Source: Stieleria varia
Lineage (GTDB): Bacteria; Planctomycetota; Planctomycetia; Pirellulales; Pirellulaceae
Reading direction: 5' to 3'
DNA length: 64,000 nt
NCBI RefSeq assembly: GCF_038443385.1
Contig: NZ_CP151726.1
Coordinates: 1,426,001 to 1,490,000 of the forward strand
A program made the translations under genes and the position numbers. This document shows, in pieces, positions 41,266-50,321 of the stretch (its first letter is position 1; the number at the start of each line of letters is the position of its first letter). The notes beneath the pieces are model-generated. The model searched no databases. It was given only the letters and a program-made list of their open reading frames with translations, and was not told the origin of the DNA.

Positions 41266-42738
41266 CTACGCAACAGCCTTCTGTCTTGCCGTGTCCAATC
41301 CGATTTGCCGCAGCGTATTGACAGCATCGTGCATCTGCGAGATTTCTTTTGCATGCTCAACGCAACGTGAACGAATTTCGTTCAGACGCAGCAGGAGTTC
41401 GGACAGACGAGCGGGTATCTCGCCACGATCTTGATAGATCAATCCAATGTCACCGTGCGATTGTCGTACTTTGTCCGCAAGCCAGCAGCCGTCCGGAACG
41501 ATCACCGGGATGCCGCGTGTCATCATCTCGAGCAACACGCCGCTACAACGAGCGACGTATCGGTCAGGTTCGTACAGAAACAGTCCGACATCAGCACTGT
41601 CCAGCCATTGGTGATAATCAGCGGTTGTCAGGTTCTCCGTCATGACTTCCAGTGTGGATGGCGTCTCAGTTGTGCTGGGGTACGCATCGCCATTGGTTCC
41701 TTGCTGCTTTGTTTGTTGCATTGCTCGCTCAAAATCAGCGTGCAGCGAAGTGGGGACCATGGGTTGCCATCGCTCGGCCGGCATTTGCATCGAAACGCGA
41801 AATTGATTCGTCTTGAGCAAAGGTTCATGGATCTGAAGCAGAAGATCATGAATCGCTTGGCGTCCCTTCTCCGCCCGTGGCAATCCCGCCATCACAATCC
41901 TGAGCGGGGCGAGTCTGGAACCCGTTGCTAGTGGACGTTGCCGCGTCGGATAGGGGATCGGATTGATCGGTTCGGTGATCCCACTTTGTCTCAATTGTCC
42001 GGCCAACGCCTCGGTGGTTGCGTGCAAGCGGACATCGTGGTGTGACAACTGTTGCATGCATTGATTGACTTGGCCGGCAAACGCTGATGCTCTCGCCCAC
42101 TGCCGAGGTGGCAACGTCTGTGAATCATGGATTGCAAAGTGGAACACGACGTCGACACGCTGGCGATGAGGGATGGACGCCAGGTGCAGACCCCGGGTGA
42201 TCGCCAGCATCGCAAAGTCATCCCCGGTGTTGATCAGAAGGGAATCACAGGGGCGGGGCGGTCGGGATTTTAGCAGTCCGGCAAAGTCTTCGGACCAGCG
42301 TCGGATCATCGTGCTTGGACTTTTTGCCGGTGCGATCATCCAGTCAGTGGCTCGTGACCTGAGATTCTGCAGGAGGGTGCCGCCGACGGGGCGACCATCG
42401 ATGTCACGCTGCTGAGCGGATTTACCGTCGACACCCAGCGACCATCGAATCATCCGCCGGGTGCGAAAGGTGGGAACACATTGGATCGCGGGATCGATGG
42501 CGTCCAGGTCTGCAAAAGCCTGATGAGTGGCCAGAATGGGTTCGTACCCCAGTTGGCAGGCTCCCTGCGACAACAAAGTCGCCAGCTCAAAGAAATGCCC
42601 CCCCACATCGCGAATGTTGTCGTCGAACAAAAAAAGTCGACGCGGGGATCCATCATTCCCGGATTGAGAGCTGCCTGACATTTCACGGCGAGTGTTTTCG
42701 CGGCCAGAACTGGGGTCGGTATGTGGGAAACGGGGCAT
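41266..42738 (-). CDS. Glycosyltransferase-like protein (GT4-type C-terminal half)
   Basis: About 490 residues, started at ATG 42738 (MPRFPHTDPSSGRENTRREM) with AAGGA 8 bases upstream; the long open frame further upstream has non-protein-like composition. The first half contains LFLFDDNIRDVGGHFFELAT, where a glycosyltransferase would bind its acceptor. The second half has the GT-B donor side: LRIVMAGLPRAEKGRQAIHD, then YHQWLDSADVGLFLYEPDRY and ARCSGVLLEMMTRGIPVIVP, which corresponds to the ExxxxG region of GT4 enzymes. Donor and acceptor are unknown. It is transcribed divergently from yidC. An in-frame open stretch continues past its TAG (see 41017-41265). Confidence 0.7.
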   Translation of the reverse strand: MPRFPHTDPSSGRENTRREMSGSSQSGNDGSPRRLFLFDDNIRDVGGHFFELATLLSQGACQLGYEPILATHQAFADLDAIDPAIQCVPTFRTRRMIRWSLGVDGKSAQQRDIDGRPVGGTLLQNLRSRATDWMIAPAKSPSTMIRRWSEDFAGLLKSRPPRPCDSLLINTGDDFAMLAITRGLHLASIPHRQRVDVVFHFAIHDSQTLPPRQWARASAFAGQVNQCMQQLSHHDVRLHATTEALAGQLRQSGITEPINPIPYPTRQRPLATGSRLAPLRIVMAGLPRAEKGRQAIHDLLLQIHEPLLKTNQFRVSMQMPAERWQPMVPTSLHADFERAMQQTKQQGTNGDAYPSTTETPSTLEVMTENLTTADYHQWLDSADVGLFLYEPDRYVARCSGVLLEMMTRGIPVIVPDGCWLADKVRQSHGDIGLIYQDRGEIPARLSELLLRLNEIRSRCVEHAKEISQMHDAVNTLRQIGLDTARQKAVA

Positions 42739-43093
42739 TGTGGCATCCTTGCCGATGAAAATGACGCGTGTTTTGGCTCGGATTCTACAGGGGACCGGCC
42801 TTGCTTGCCCACATCGCTTGGCCGGAAATCGAGGACACATCGGCCGATATTTGCCTCTCTCTGGGTGCAGACGCGACGGTTCGCCTTCCCAAGAATTCCG
42901 CCGATGGCCAGAATACCGAACCTGAGACCCCCTGCGCCGCGGTTGCAAAATGCTCCGCTGGCTACAGAACACTTGCAAATACGCAGTCCTGTTCGCTGAT
43001 TCTGCCTTTGGAATCCGTTGCAGGCATCCTGTTTCTGACGACCGTTTTTCGTCCGAAACTCCCATTCCCCCACTCGCCTACATCGGACTGATT

Positions 43094-45709
43094 GTGGATC
43101 GCCGACTGTTTACGTTCGTTCTGGCTTCGTTTGTGTTTTTTGCCGGATACACGTTTCTACGACTGAAATTCCTGCCTCCGCCCAACGCCAAACCCGCTGG
43201 ACAGCAAGCCGCGTTGGACGCTCCTGCGGCGGACGCAGATGATTTAACCCAAGCCGAATCGGCCGATGGTGGTGCTTCCGACGCCAAGACGACCGAAGAC
43301 GCTGGCGACAGTCCAGGAGCGACCGAAACCACGACTCCGGCCGTAGGTGACCCCGACAGCGATCAACCCGACAGCGATCAACCCGACAGCGATCAACCCG
43401 ACAGCGATCAACCCGATGCGATCACCGGGCCCGCTCAGCGTCCCCAATGGACAACTCTGGGCTCGATGGACCCGGCGTCCAAGCATTGGATGTTGGTCAC
43501 GATCAGTGGCCAAGGCGGCGCGATCGAACGTCTGGAACTGACCGAGAGGGACGAAGACAACAAGCTGAAATACCGCCGCGTCGATGTCCGCTACGGCTAT
43601 CTCGGTTATCTCGCTCCCCAACAGGCGATCGATGTGGATGGCGTCCTGGTCAACGTCGTCGGCAAAGGAACACCTGCGGCGTTGGCCAAAGCAGAAACAG
43701 GTGAGGTGGGTCTGCAGGCCGGTGACATCATCGTCTCCGTGGGCGGCAAATCGGTCTCGCGATACGAGGACATCGAATCCGTACTGCAAAAGACGGAACC
43801 CGGCCAGTCGCTCAAGATCGAGGTGCTGCGTCAAGCCAGCGGCAACGAAGAAGCTAATGAAGCGGGTGACGACGCGGGTGACGACGCGGACAACGCCAGC
43901 GCGAACCCCACCACGCTGAACTTCACGGCGGAATTGACCAATCACCCGCTCGATTTGATCCGTTTGGCCAAATACGGTGGTGATGACCAAATCAAAGGAA
44001 ACGACTCGCGTCTGTCATCGCTGATGACGTTGGCTCAAGTGAATCGCAAGAGCATTCTGGGAAGCGAGCATTGGATCGCCGGCTTGGGGGATCCTGAACG
44101 CTGGATTTGGTCCATTGAAAACAAAACACTACCAACTGGCGACGCCGCGACTGCTGAGTCCATCGAACTGTCGATCACACTCAGCGACCAACGAATGGAA
44201 CGTTCCGGCGGCAAGTCCGTCAAGCTCAGCCGTACGTTCTCATTGGCACCGGAGAGCTACGTCGTTGATCTTTCCGTCGCCGTCACCAATCTGGACGATG
44301 CCGCGCAGAAAATTGCACTGAGACTGGAGGGTGTCAACGGGATCACGTTGGAAGGCTGGTGGTACAGCAACAAGATCAGCCCCAACTGGGGCGGCTCCGC
44401 GGCTCGCGATGTGGTCTATAAAACCGATGCGGACGGATACGAGCTGATCAGCGGAATGACCTTGCTGAAACATGCCCGCAAGGAAGCCAAGGATCCCGAT
44501 CAAGGAATCTTTGCCGACGAAGGAAGTGACTCCAATACGACGCTTCGATTCATCGGTATCGACGCACAGTATTTCACCGTCGCCTACCTACCGCCCGAGG
44601 GTAGCGATGCCATGACCGAGTTCTCAAGAGCCAGTGCGGGAATCGTCGCCAACGAAAAGCAGATCGCACGACACAAAGAGCGCGCTGTCAACCTTTCGTT
44701 CTATCTCGACACCAAAGTCACCGAACTGGCCAAGGGCGAAACCTATCGCCAAGACCTGCGGCTGTTTGCCGGCCCGAAGGTGCCCGAAGTCGCTGCAGCT
44801 CACGGTCTGGAGGACACGGTTTATTACGGATGGTTCTGGTTCGTCGCCAAACCGCTTGCTTCGTTGCTGCACCTGCTCTACGCGATCGTGGGCAACTATG
44901 GTGTTGCGATCATCCTGCTGACCGTGTTGGTCCGCGGTGCCATGTTCCCGCTCAGCCGCAAAGCCGCCATCAATGCGCAGCGGATGCAAGAGTTGGCGCC
45001 GGAGATGAAGAAGATCGCAGAGAAATACAAAGACGACATGGAAGGTCGACTGAAGGCACAGCGGGAGTTGCAACAGCGGGTCGGTTTCAATCCGATGGCC
45101 GGGTGCCTACCGATGTTCCTGCAGTTGCCGATTTTTGTCGGTCTCTATCGTGCATTATCGGTCGATATCGACTTGAGGCAAAAACCCCTGTTCAGCTTCA
45201 CCCAATGGGCGTCCAACCTCGCCGGTCCCGATCAGATGGCCTACTGGGGCGATTGGTTGATGGATTACTTTTCGGGTCGCGGCAATGGATGGCTCGGGCC
45301 GTACTTCAACTTCCTGCCCGTCATCGTGGTTGCGTTGTTCCTGACGCAACAAAAGATGTTCATGCCGCCGGCAACGGATGAGCAAACAGCGATGACGCAG
45401 AAAGTGATGACCATCATGACGACCATGATGGGACTGTTCTTCTTCCGCGTCCCCGCCGGTCTCTGCCTCTACTTCATCGCCAGCAGTTGCTGGGGGATCT
45501 GTGAACGTATCATCGTCAAGAAGACGCTGCCCGAGGGCAAACATTTTGACCCAGGCGTACTGGAGGGCACCGTGACGAGCAAGACGACTCAGAACGAATC
45601 AAAGTCGTCTTTTGCTGATCGGATGCGGCAACGCCTGGGGCATATCGAAGAAGCCCCCGCCGAGCGTCCCAACAAACGCAAACGCCCGCCGGTGAAAAAG
45701 AAACGCTAG
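43094..45709 (+). CDS. yidC: Membrane protein insertase YidC with a PDZ insertion
   Basis: About 871 residues, much longer than the 550 of E. coli YidC. The start is set at GTG 43094 so the protein opens DRRLFTFVLASFVFFAGYTF, the expected first membrane segment. A long linker follows, with four DSDQP repeats near residues 88-107. The periplasmic region contains a PDZ-like block: GEVGLQAGDIIVSVGGKSVS and YEDIESVLQKTEPGQSLKI (about residues 200-245). The beta-fold periplasmic domain follows, and the C-terminal 60-kDa IMP core starts AIVGNYGVAIILLTVLVRGA (with the conserved Arg of the groove) and includes GCLPMFLQLPIFVGLYRALS. It inserts and folds inner-membrane proteins. The tail is Lys-rich, as usual. 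Confidence 0.95.
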   Translation: MDRRLFTFVLASFVFFAGYTFLRLKFLPPPNAKPAGQQAALDAPAADADDLTQAESADGGASDAKTTEDAGDSPGATETTTPAVGDPDSDQPDSDQPDSDQPDSDQPDAITGPAQRPQWTTLGSMDPASKHWMLVTISGQGGAIERLELTERDEDNKLKYRRVDVRYGYLGYLAPQQAIDVDGVLVNVVGKGTPAALAKAETGEVGLQAGDIIVSVGGKSVSRYEDIESVLQKTEPGQSLKIEVLRQASGNEEANEAGDDAGDDADNASANPTTLNFTAELTNHPLDLIRLAKYGGDDQIKGNDSRLSSLMTLAQVNRKSILGSEHWIAGLGDPERWIWSIENKTLPTGDAATAESIELSITLSDQRMERSGGKSVKLSRTFSLAPESYVVDLSVAVTNLDDAAQKIALRLEGVNGITLEGWWYSNKISPNWGGSAARDVVYKTDADGYELISGMTLLKHARKEAKDPDQGIFADEGSDSNTTLRFIGIDAQYFTVAYLPPEGSDAMTEFSRASAGIVANEKQIARHKERAVNLSFYLDTKVTELAKGETYRQDLRLFAGPKVPEVAAAHGLEDTVYYGWFWFVAKPLASLLHLLYAIVGNYGVAIILLTVLVRGAMFPLSRKAAINAQRMQELAPEMKKIAEKYKDDMEGRLKAQRELQQRVGFNPMAGCLPMFLQLPIFVGLYRALSVDIDLRQKPLFSFTQWASNLAGPDQMAYWGDWLMDYFSGRGNGWLGPYFNFLPVIVVALFLTQQKMFMPPATDEQTAMTQKVMTIMTTMMGLFFFRVPAGLCLYFIASSCWGICERIIVKKTLPEGKHFDPGVLEGTVTSKTTQNESKSSFADRMRQRLGHIEEAPAERPNKRKRPPVKKKR
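43355..43414 (+). repeat. Four 15-bp tandem repeats inside yidC (DSDQP)
   Basis: GACAGCGATCAACCC occurs four times in a row without change, at 43355, 43370, 43385 and 43400. Being a multiple of three it adds DSDQP units to the acidic linker of YidC. Identical copies suggest recent slippage and probable length variation among strains. Confidence 0.97.
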
Positions 45710-45726
45710 TGGTCCGTTGATCGCCG

Positions 45727-45828
45727 CACAGCCCACATCAGTACACAGCCCACATCAGTACACAGCTCACATCAGTACACAGCTCACATCAGTACACAGC
45801 CGACGTCAGTACACAGCCGACATCAGTC
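45727..45828. repeat. Six-copy 17-bp minisatellite
   Basis: The unit CACAGCCCACATCAGTA recurs six times in tandem with a few substitutions (CC to CT or CG before ACATC). It spans the gap between the convergent yidC and FHA-EAL genes and runs 6 bases into the FHA-EAL stop region. There are no spacers, so it is not a CRISPR array. Confidence 0.93.
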
Positions 45829-46950
45829 CAGCAGCTCGGCTTTGCCGTAGTAGTAGCCCTGAGCCAGTCGGAATCCCAATTGCTGACAGACTTCGTGTTC
45901 TGCCTCGGTCTCGATGCCTTCTGCAAGTGCGATCGATCCGTTGTCCGTCGCAATTCTGACGAGTGAACGGACCAGCTCCTGGCGGCTCGCGGGTGCTTCG
46001 TCGATGTCGCGGATCAATTGCATGTCGAATTTCAACACGTCAGGCGGCACCTCGGTCAACTCCAGCAAGCGACCTTGGCCGGCACCAAAGTCGTCGTAGG
46101 AGAGCGACATGTTGAGTGATTTCAGCGTGTTCTGAAACTGCTTCATCGCCACCGTGTTGGCAATCACCGATTCGTGGATCTCGATGGTGATGTTCAAATC
46201 GGGGAACGAGTCCCGCATCGAAATCAGCGACTGACTCAGCCGCAGCGTGCCGAACTCTTGTGGGTGGATGTTGAAGAAGAATCGAGACTGACGACGAGAA
46301 CTATCTGATGCAACCCGACAGCCCTCCTCTCGCATCAACTCGCTCAACGCGACGTGTTGTTGCAAACGCTCTGCGGTGGCGAACATCTCGCCCGCCATTC
46401 GTAAGTTCTCGATGTTGCTGCGAGCCAGTAGCTCATAAGCGGTGATTCTTTGGTCTTTCATCGCGACGATCCGCTGAAAATGCGGAACGACCGCGCGATC
46501 GTTCATCAACTGCTCGAAACTCAGCAGCGTGTTGACCCATGTGCCCGATACGTTCTGAATCGTTCCTGCCATGTCGGGCGGAGTCTGTCCATTGACACGA
46601 AACACGATGTTTGCGAACTGAACCAAGTCGCCGTCGAACAGTTCACAACGATCGATGATCACGCCGTTGACCGTGGTACCGTTCGTGCTGCCCAAATCTT
46701 CGACGAACAGTTGTTCTCGGTCGCTGAACAGTCTTGCATGACTCTTGGAGACCGAAGCATCGGCGATTCTGAGGCCCGCCGTCGACGTTCGCCCCACCAA
46801 GCAGGTGGGCGAAGGCACGTGGAACGTACGCAGTTGATCCGATGATTTTCCGATCTCGGTCAACGTCCATTCGCTTGTGTTGGTGCTGGTGTAGGGGTTG
46901 GATGTTCCCGTGGCTGCTTCAGACATCTTCATTACGGACGAACCGTTCAT
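45823..46950 (-). CDS. FHA-EAL protein: phosphopeptide-binding domain joined to c-di-GMP phosphodiesterase domain
   Basis: About 375 residues. The start is not certain: ATG 46950 is the longest reasonable, with others at 46932 and 46926; none has a clear ribosome site. The FHA domain is CLVGRTSTAGLRIADASVSK with HARL, then VEDLGSTNGTTVNGV, so it should bind phospho-threonine. The EAL domain begins VAMKDQRITAYELLARSNIE; the signature is ELL rather than EAL. Catalytic positions are otherwise present: Asn in FFFNIHPQEF, Glu in ITIEIHESV, DD in LSYDDFGAGQG, Lys in VLKFDMQLIRD, Glu in ALAEGIETEAE, and Gln in LAQGYYYG. It likely hydrolyses c-di-GMP under control of a Ser/Thr kinase. The stop lies in a minisatellite. 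Confidence 0.92.
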   Translation of the reverse strand: MNGSSVMKMSEAATGTSNPYTSTNTSEWTLTEIGKSSDQLRTFHVPSPTCLVGRTSTAGLRIADASVSKSHARLFSDREQLFVEDLGSTNGTTVNGVIIDRCELFDGDLVQFANIVFRVNGQTPPDMAGTIQNVSGTWVNTLLSFEQLMNDRAVVPHFQRIVAMKDQRITAYELLARSNIENLRMAGEMFATAERLQQHVALSELMREEGCRVASDSSRRQSRFFFNIHPQEFGTLRLSQSLISMRDSFPDLNITIEIHESVIANTVAMKQFQNTLKSLNMSLSYDDFGAGQGRLLELTEVPPDVLKFDMQLIRDIDEAPASRQELVRSLVRIATDNGSIALAEGIETEAEHEVCQQLGFRLAQGYYYGKAELLD

Positions 46951-47438
46951 TGGGTGATTCGAGAATCGTTGGATCTGTGACAACTATGGGTTGCGGTTGA
47001 GCATTCACGAGAATACTGACACCGGTTACCAAGGTCATGCAAGGAACGACATCGGATTCTGACGATTGACGCGGTTGCATTCATTCTGATGCGTACGTTT
47101 TTACAACTTCGCTTGTAAACCTTGCTCTGACTGCAGTCTTCGATGCTGATGTCGCGAGCCCGCAAATCGTTAAATCAAAAAGCTGTAATCGCCCGTGAAA
47201 CTTAGATCACGCGGTTATTTCCGCTGGTTCGACGTGGTGCCCCCGCGATGTTTCGCGGCGCCATGCCCGGGGTTTCCACTTCTCTGGCACACCGCTTGCC
47301 TTCACCCAAGTCCGTTGACCGATTGCTTCTCTCCCCTGACGAGACTCGCGATGTTGGTCAACCAACTGTGCACCGAGTGTCAAGGCGAAGACCACTGAAA
47401 CACTCGATCCCATTTCTCTACCACGAGGGAACTCTGAT
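46951..47438. other. Gap of about 490 bases before the acidic RTX-like gene
   Basis: No supported gene on either strand. The only open frames have the amino-acid content of shadow frames. The stretch just upstream of 47439 ends GAGGGAACTCTGAT, with GAGGGAA about 8 bases before the ATG, so the ribosome site of the next gene is here; promoters of both flanking divergent genes must also be here. Confidence 0.5.
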
Positions 47439-49040
47439 ATGTCGCGCAAACAACGAAGCAAACAAAATTTGGAACGAAGCCGCAGTCGACACAGCCACAG
47501 TCGACGAACCCGCTTGAGCGTACAAGCGTTGGAGTCGCGTCGACTGCTGGCGGGCGATATCGCGTTGGTAGACAGCACGATCTCGATCGTCGGTACCGAT
47601 GCCGACGACGTCGCCGAAGTCTACATGCATGAAGACAGCGTGCAGGTCAAACTGACCACTCGCGACGACAGCGGCGCGATCACAAGTGAAATGGAACAAT
47701 CGTTCGACGCCGCAGCCGTCGATGGTGTGATCTTCCAAGCCCTGGAAGGCGATGACTTGTTCATCAACGACACCGCCATCAATTCCATCACTCGAGCCGG
47801 CGGCGGCAATGACACGGTGATGGGTGGCAGCGGCAACGATATCCTGGCGGCAGGAAGCGGCGACGATGTTGTCCTCGGCGGTGGCGGAAACGACGTGATC
47901 TTGGGCGGCCCTGGAGACAACGTGGTGATCGGACTGCCCGCCACCGACAATGGTGAACCATCCGCGGACGATTCACCTGAGGACAGCTCAGCAAACGATG
48001 AGTCGAGCGACGAAATGACCGATAGTGTGGACAGCCCTGTCGATGAGGTCGTCGATGAGGTCGTCGATGAAGTCGTCGATGACGGCACGATGACGGAAGA
48101 TGCTGTCGAGGACGAAACCGTCCTTGAAGAGACTGATACCGAAGAGACCGGTGCCGACGAAACTCTCAGCGACGGATCGGTCGCTGACGACTCGACAGAA
48201 AGTGATCCTCACGAAGTCACCAACTGCTCAATGACTACTCCGGAGGCGGACGACTCTGGAATGACAGACGACAGCACTGGCGATCCGGAGATGACAGGTC
48301 AGGAGTTGGCTAATGACACCATGCCTGCAGAAGACATCATGCCTCCGGTCGAGGAACCTGTGACGGATGAACCTGTCAACGAAGTCGTGGATGACGAGGT
48401 TGTGAATGACGAGGTCGCAAGCGATGCGGAACCCGTGAATGAAGCACCTGCGGATGAGACTCTCGTCGATGAGACGGTGCCGGAGGACCTGACGTTGGTG
48501 GTCGATGTGGTCGAAGAAACCACGCCCGCAGAAGACACGATCGCAGAGGACACAAACTCAGAAGACGAACTCGTCGACGCCGTCGCCTTGGACGAAACCG
48601 TTGTCGACGACGTTCCCGCTGTGGACCCGATCGCTGATCCGATCGCTGACGCAGTCACAGATCCCGTCGCAGAAGACGTGGTAGTGGACGTCACAGAAGA
48701 AGTCACGGTAGAGACCGGCGATGCCCCGGTTGAGATCGACACCGAAGTCGCTGTCGATGGCGCAGCAGAAACAACGGTCGTCGCTGATACACCGATTGTC
48801 GTCGAAGACACCTCCACTGATGACACGGACCAAAATGCCGAACCTGAAGTGGTCAGCGAAACGCCGGTCGAAAGTGTCGAGGTTGCTGTCGCCGAAACCG
48901 ACAACGACGTCATCTTTGGCGGCAGCGGTGATGATTGGTTGTTCGGTGAAGACGGCAATGACATCGTCTTCGGCGGCGATTCCGCCGTGTCAGAGTCCCT
49001 GTTGTTGCAATTGATCGGCAGCCGAATGAACCTCGGCTAA
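47439..49040 (+). CDS. Secreted acidic RTX-like calcium-binding protein with a planctomycete LExRxLL signal
   Basis: A 533-residue protein. It starts with a basic leader (MSRKQRSKQNLERSRSRHSH) and LSVQALESRRLLAGD, the planctomycete-type LExRxLL export or anchoring motif near residues 26-40. Calcium-binding RTX nonapeptides occur near residues 118-165 (GGGNDTVMGGSGNDILAAG, GGGNDVILGG) and again at the C-terminus (IFGGSGDDWLFGEDGNDIVF). Between them lie more than 300 residues almost wholly of Asp, Glu, Val, Thr and Ala (for example DEVVDEVVDEVVDD and EETDTEETGADETLSDG). It is very acidic and probably a surface or matrix protein. The repeats inside the acidic stretch suggest slippage-driven growth. 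Confidence 0.85.
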   Translation: MSRKQRSKQNLERSRSRHSHSRRTRLSVQALESRRLLAGDIALVDSTISIVGTDADDVAEVYMHEDSVQVKLTTRDDSGAITSEMEQSFDAAAVDGVIFQALEGDDLFINDTAINSITRAGGGNDTVMGGSGNDILAAGSGDDVVLGGGGNDVILGGPGDNVVIGLPATDNGEPSADDSPEDSSANDESSDEMTDSVDSPVDEVVDEVVDEVVDDGTMTEDAVEDETVLEETDTEETGADETLSDGSVADDSTESDPHEVTNCSMTTPEADDSGMTDDSTGDPEMTGQELANDTMPAEDIMPPVEEPVTDEPVNEVVDDEVVNDEVASDAEPVNEAPADETLVDETVPEDLTLVVDVVEETTPAEDTIAEDTNSEDELVDAVALDETVVDDVPAVDPIADPIADAVTDPVAEDVVVDVTEEVTVETGDAPVEIDTEVAVDGAAETTVVADTPIVVEDTSTDDTDQNAEPEVVSETPVESVEVAVAETDNDVIFGGSGDDWLFGEDGNDIVFGGDSAVSESLLLQLIGSRMNLG

Positions 49041-49181
49041 GCGAAATTTCTCTCTCGTGCACGTGACGTCGAAATCTGGGCAGGGACTGGCCCATTTTTC
49101 CTTCTTTCTCACGCAATCCACAACGCACCCGGTAATGGGATTCGCCAGACTTCCCAACTCACGGGATTTCGTAGCGGATTC

Positions 49182-50321
49182 CTAACGAGTCATCGCATCG
49201 GACAACGAAACGTCGAACCCCAACAACAATTGCTGCGGCATCATGATGGCAGGCAACGATTCAAGCACGCGATGTCCGATCACGAGATCACGATCCGCAC
49301 CATGCCAATGCCACTGTCGCAAGTCACTGTACTCACTCGGCGGAATGAGGATTTCGACGCGATGGCCACGATGTTGTATCTGAGTTGCCAGTCGTCTAGC
49401 GCCCCCGATTCCAGCTTCATCATTGTCTGCAATCAAAGTGATCTTCTCTGGCGTGTGACGGCGAACATAATCCAGCACGAAACGGCTGGATGAACTGCAA
49501 CTGGCTCGACCGATCGCCCACAAGCCCATTGAAAGAGCTGCCGCCGTGTCGCTGGCTCCTTCGACAATGAACAATCGTCCTCTGGGAACATCGTTGGGCC
49601 GCACACGATGAAAGAACAGTCCGCTGTGGCTGCCGATAAGCGACCACTTCTGGCCAGTGCGACGCCAATCTCGCATTCGGACTCCGATCACATTGCCATC
49701 CGCATCACGCATCGGCCATGTGCTCGCGCCGGTTGACTGGTCCAGTCCCACACGCAAATGATCCAGAGATTGAGTGGTCACGCCCAAAGAAGCGGCGAGC
49801 TGATCTCGCATCGATCCAGGCATGTCGCGGTAGGCCGTTTTGGCAACCGCAGTCCATCGACCGACTTCATCATTGCTGATACTTGGCCGGGGCGCAGCAA
49901 TGGTGGGACTCGCCGACGCCAACGAAGAGTGTTTTGTTGACAGTGTTGTGTCGATGCCGAGCTGATCGGCAATCCAACGCAGTGCGTCGACGAAACCGCA
50001 ACCAAGCATCCAACGAACCGTAGAGATGCCGTCACCCGGCCGTGGGTCGGTTCCACGGGTAAAACAGCGTCGGCAATGTACACCGCCGCGGATAGGCAAT
50101 TGATCAAAGGCTGCAAAGCGGTCGTGTCCACCGCAGCGTGGGCACGGGTGACCGCGGCCATCGAGATGTTCGATCGGAATCCCCGCTCGGGACAGCAAGA
50201 ACGCCCAGTGTCCGGTCGCGGCGACGCGCACGTCATCGGCACTGAGCAAACTCATGACAGACGACCAACTCACGGGGAATGCATTCACTGGAACAACACA
50301 GTGTTGAATGAGTTTCGTCAT
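49182..50321 (-). CDS. Zinc-finger and TOPRIM primase-like protein
   Basis: A 379-residue protein with the layout of phage/plasmid primases of the P4-alpha and DnaG type. The zinc finger is GHPCPRCGGHDRFAAFDQLP with CRRC (about residues 58-86). The TOPRIM domain has GRLFIVEGASDTAAALSMGL (Glu) and KITLIADNDEAGIGGARRL (DxD), near residues 245-315. There is no helicase domain. Start at 50321 or 50255 cannot be decided; the first has a weak AGAGAAG site. It is alone, with no integrase or replication gene beside it. It may be a captured mobile-element primase or a DNA-repair-type primase of this lineage. Confidence 0.83.
   Translation of the reverse strand: MTKLIQHCVVPVNAFPVSWSSVMSLLSADDVRVAATGHWAFLLSRAGIPIEHLDGRGHPCPRCGGHDRFAAFDQLPIRGGVHCRRCFTRGTDPRPGDGISTVRWMLGCGFVDALRWIADQLGIDTTLSTKHSSLASASPTIAAPRPSISNDEVGRWTAVAKTAYRDMPGSMRDQLAASLGVTTQSLDHLRVGLDQSTGASTWPMRDADGNVIGVRMRDWRRTGQKWSLIGSHSGLFFHRVRPNDVPRGRLFIVEGASDTAAALSMGLWAIGRASCSSSSRFVLDYVRRHTPEKITLIADNDEAGIGGARRLATQIQHRGHRVEILIPPSEYSDLRQWHWHGADRDLVIGHRVLESLPAIMMPQQLLLGFDVSLSDAMTR

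Noticed and set aside
45727-45828. CRISPR array
   Set aside because: The 17-bp units abut each other directly; there are no unique spacers and no cas genes.
39846-50321. Integrative element formed by xerC and the TOPRIM primase
   Set aside because: About 9 kb of ordinary genes (yidC, FHA-EAL) lies between them; no attachment-site repeats, relaxase or excisionase were found; XerC looks like the housekeeping enzyme.
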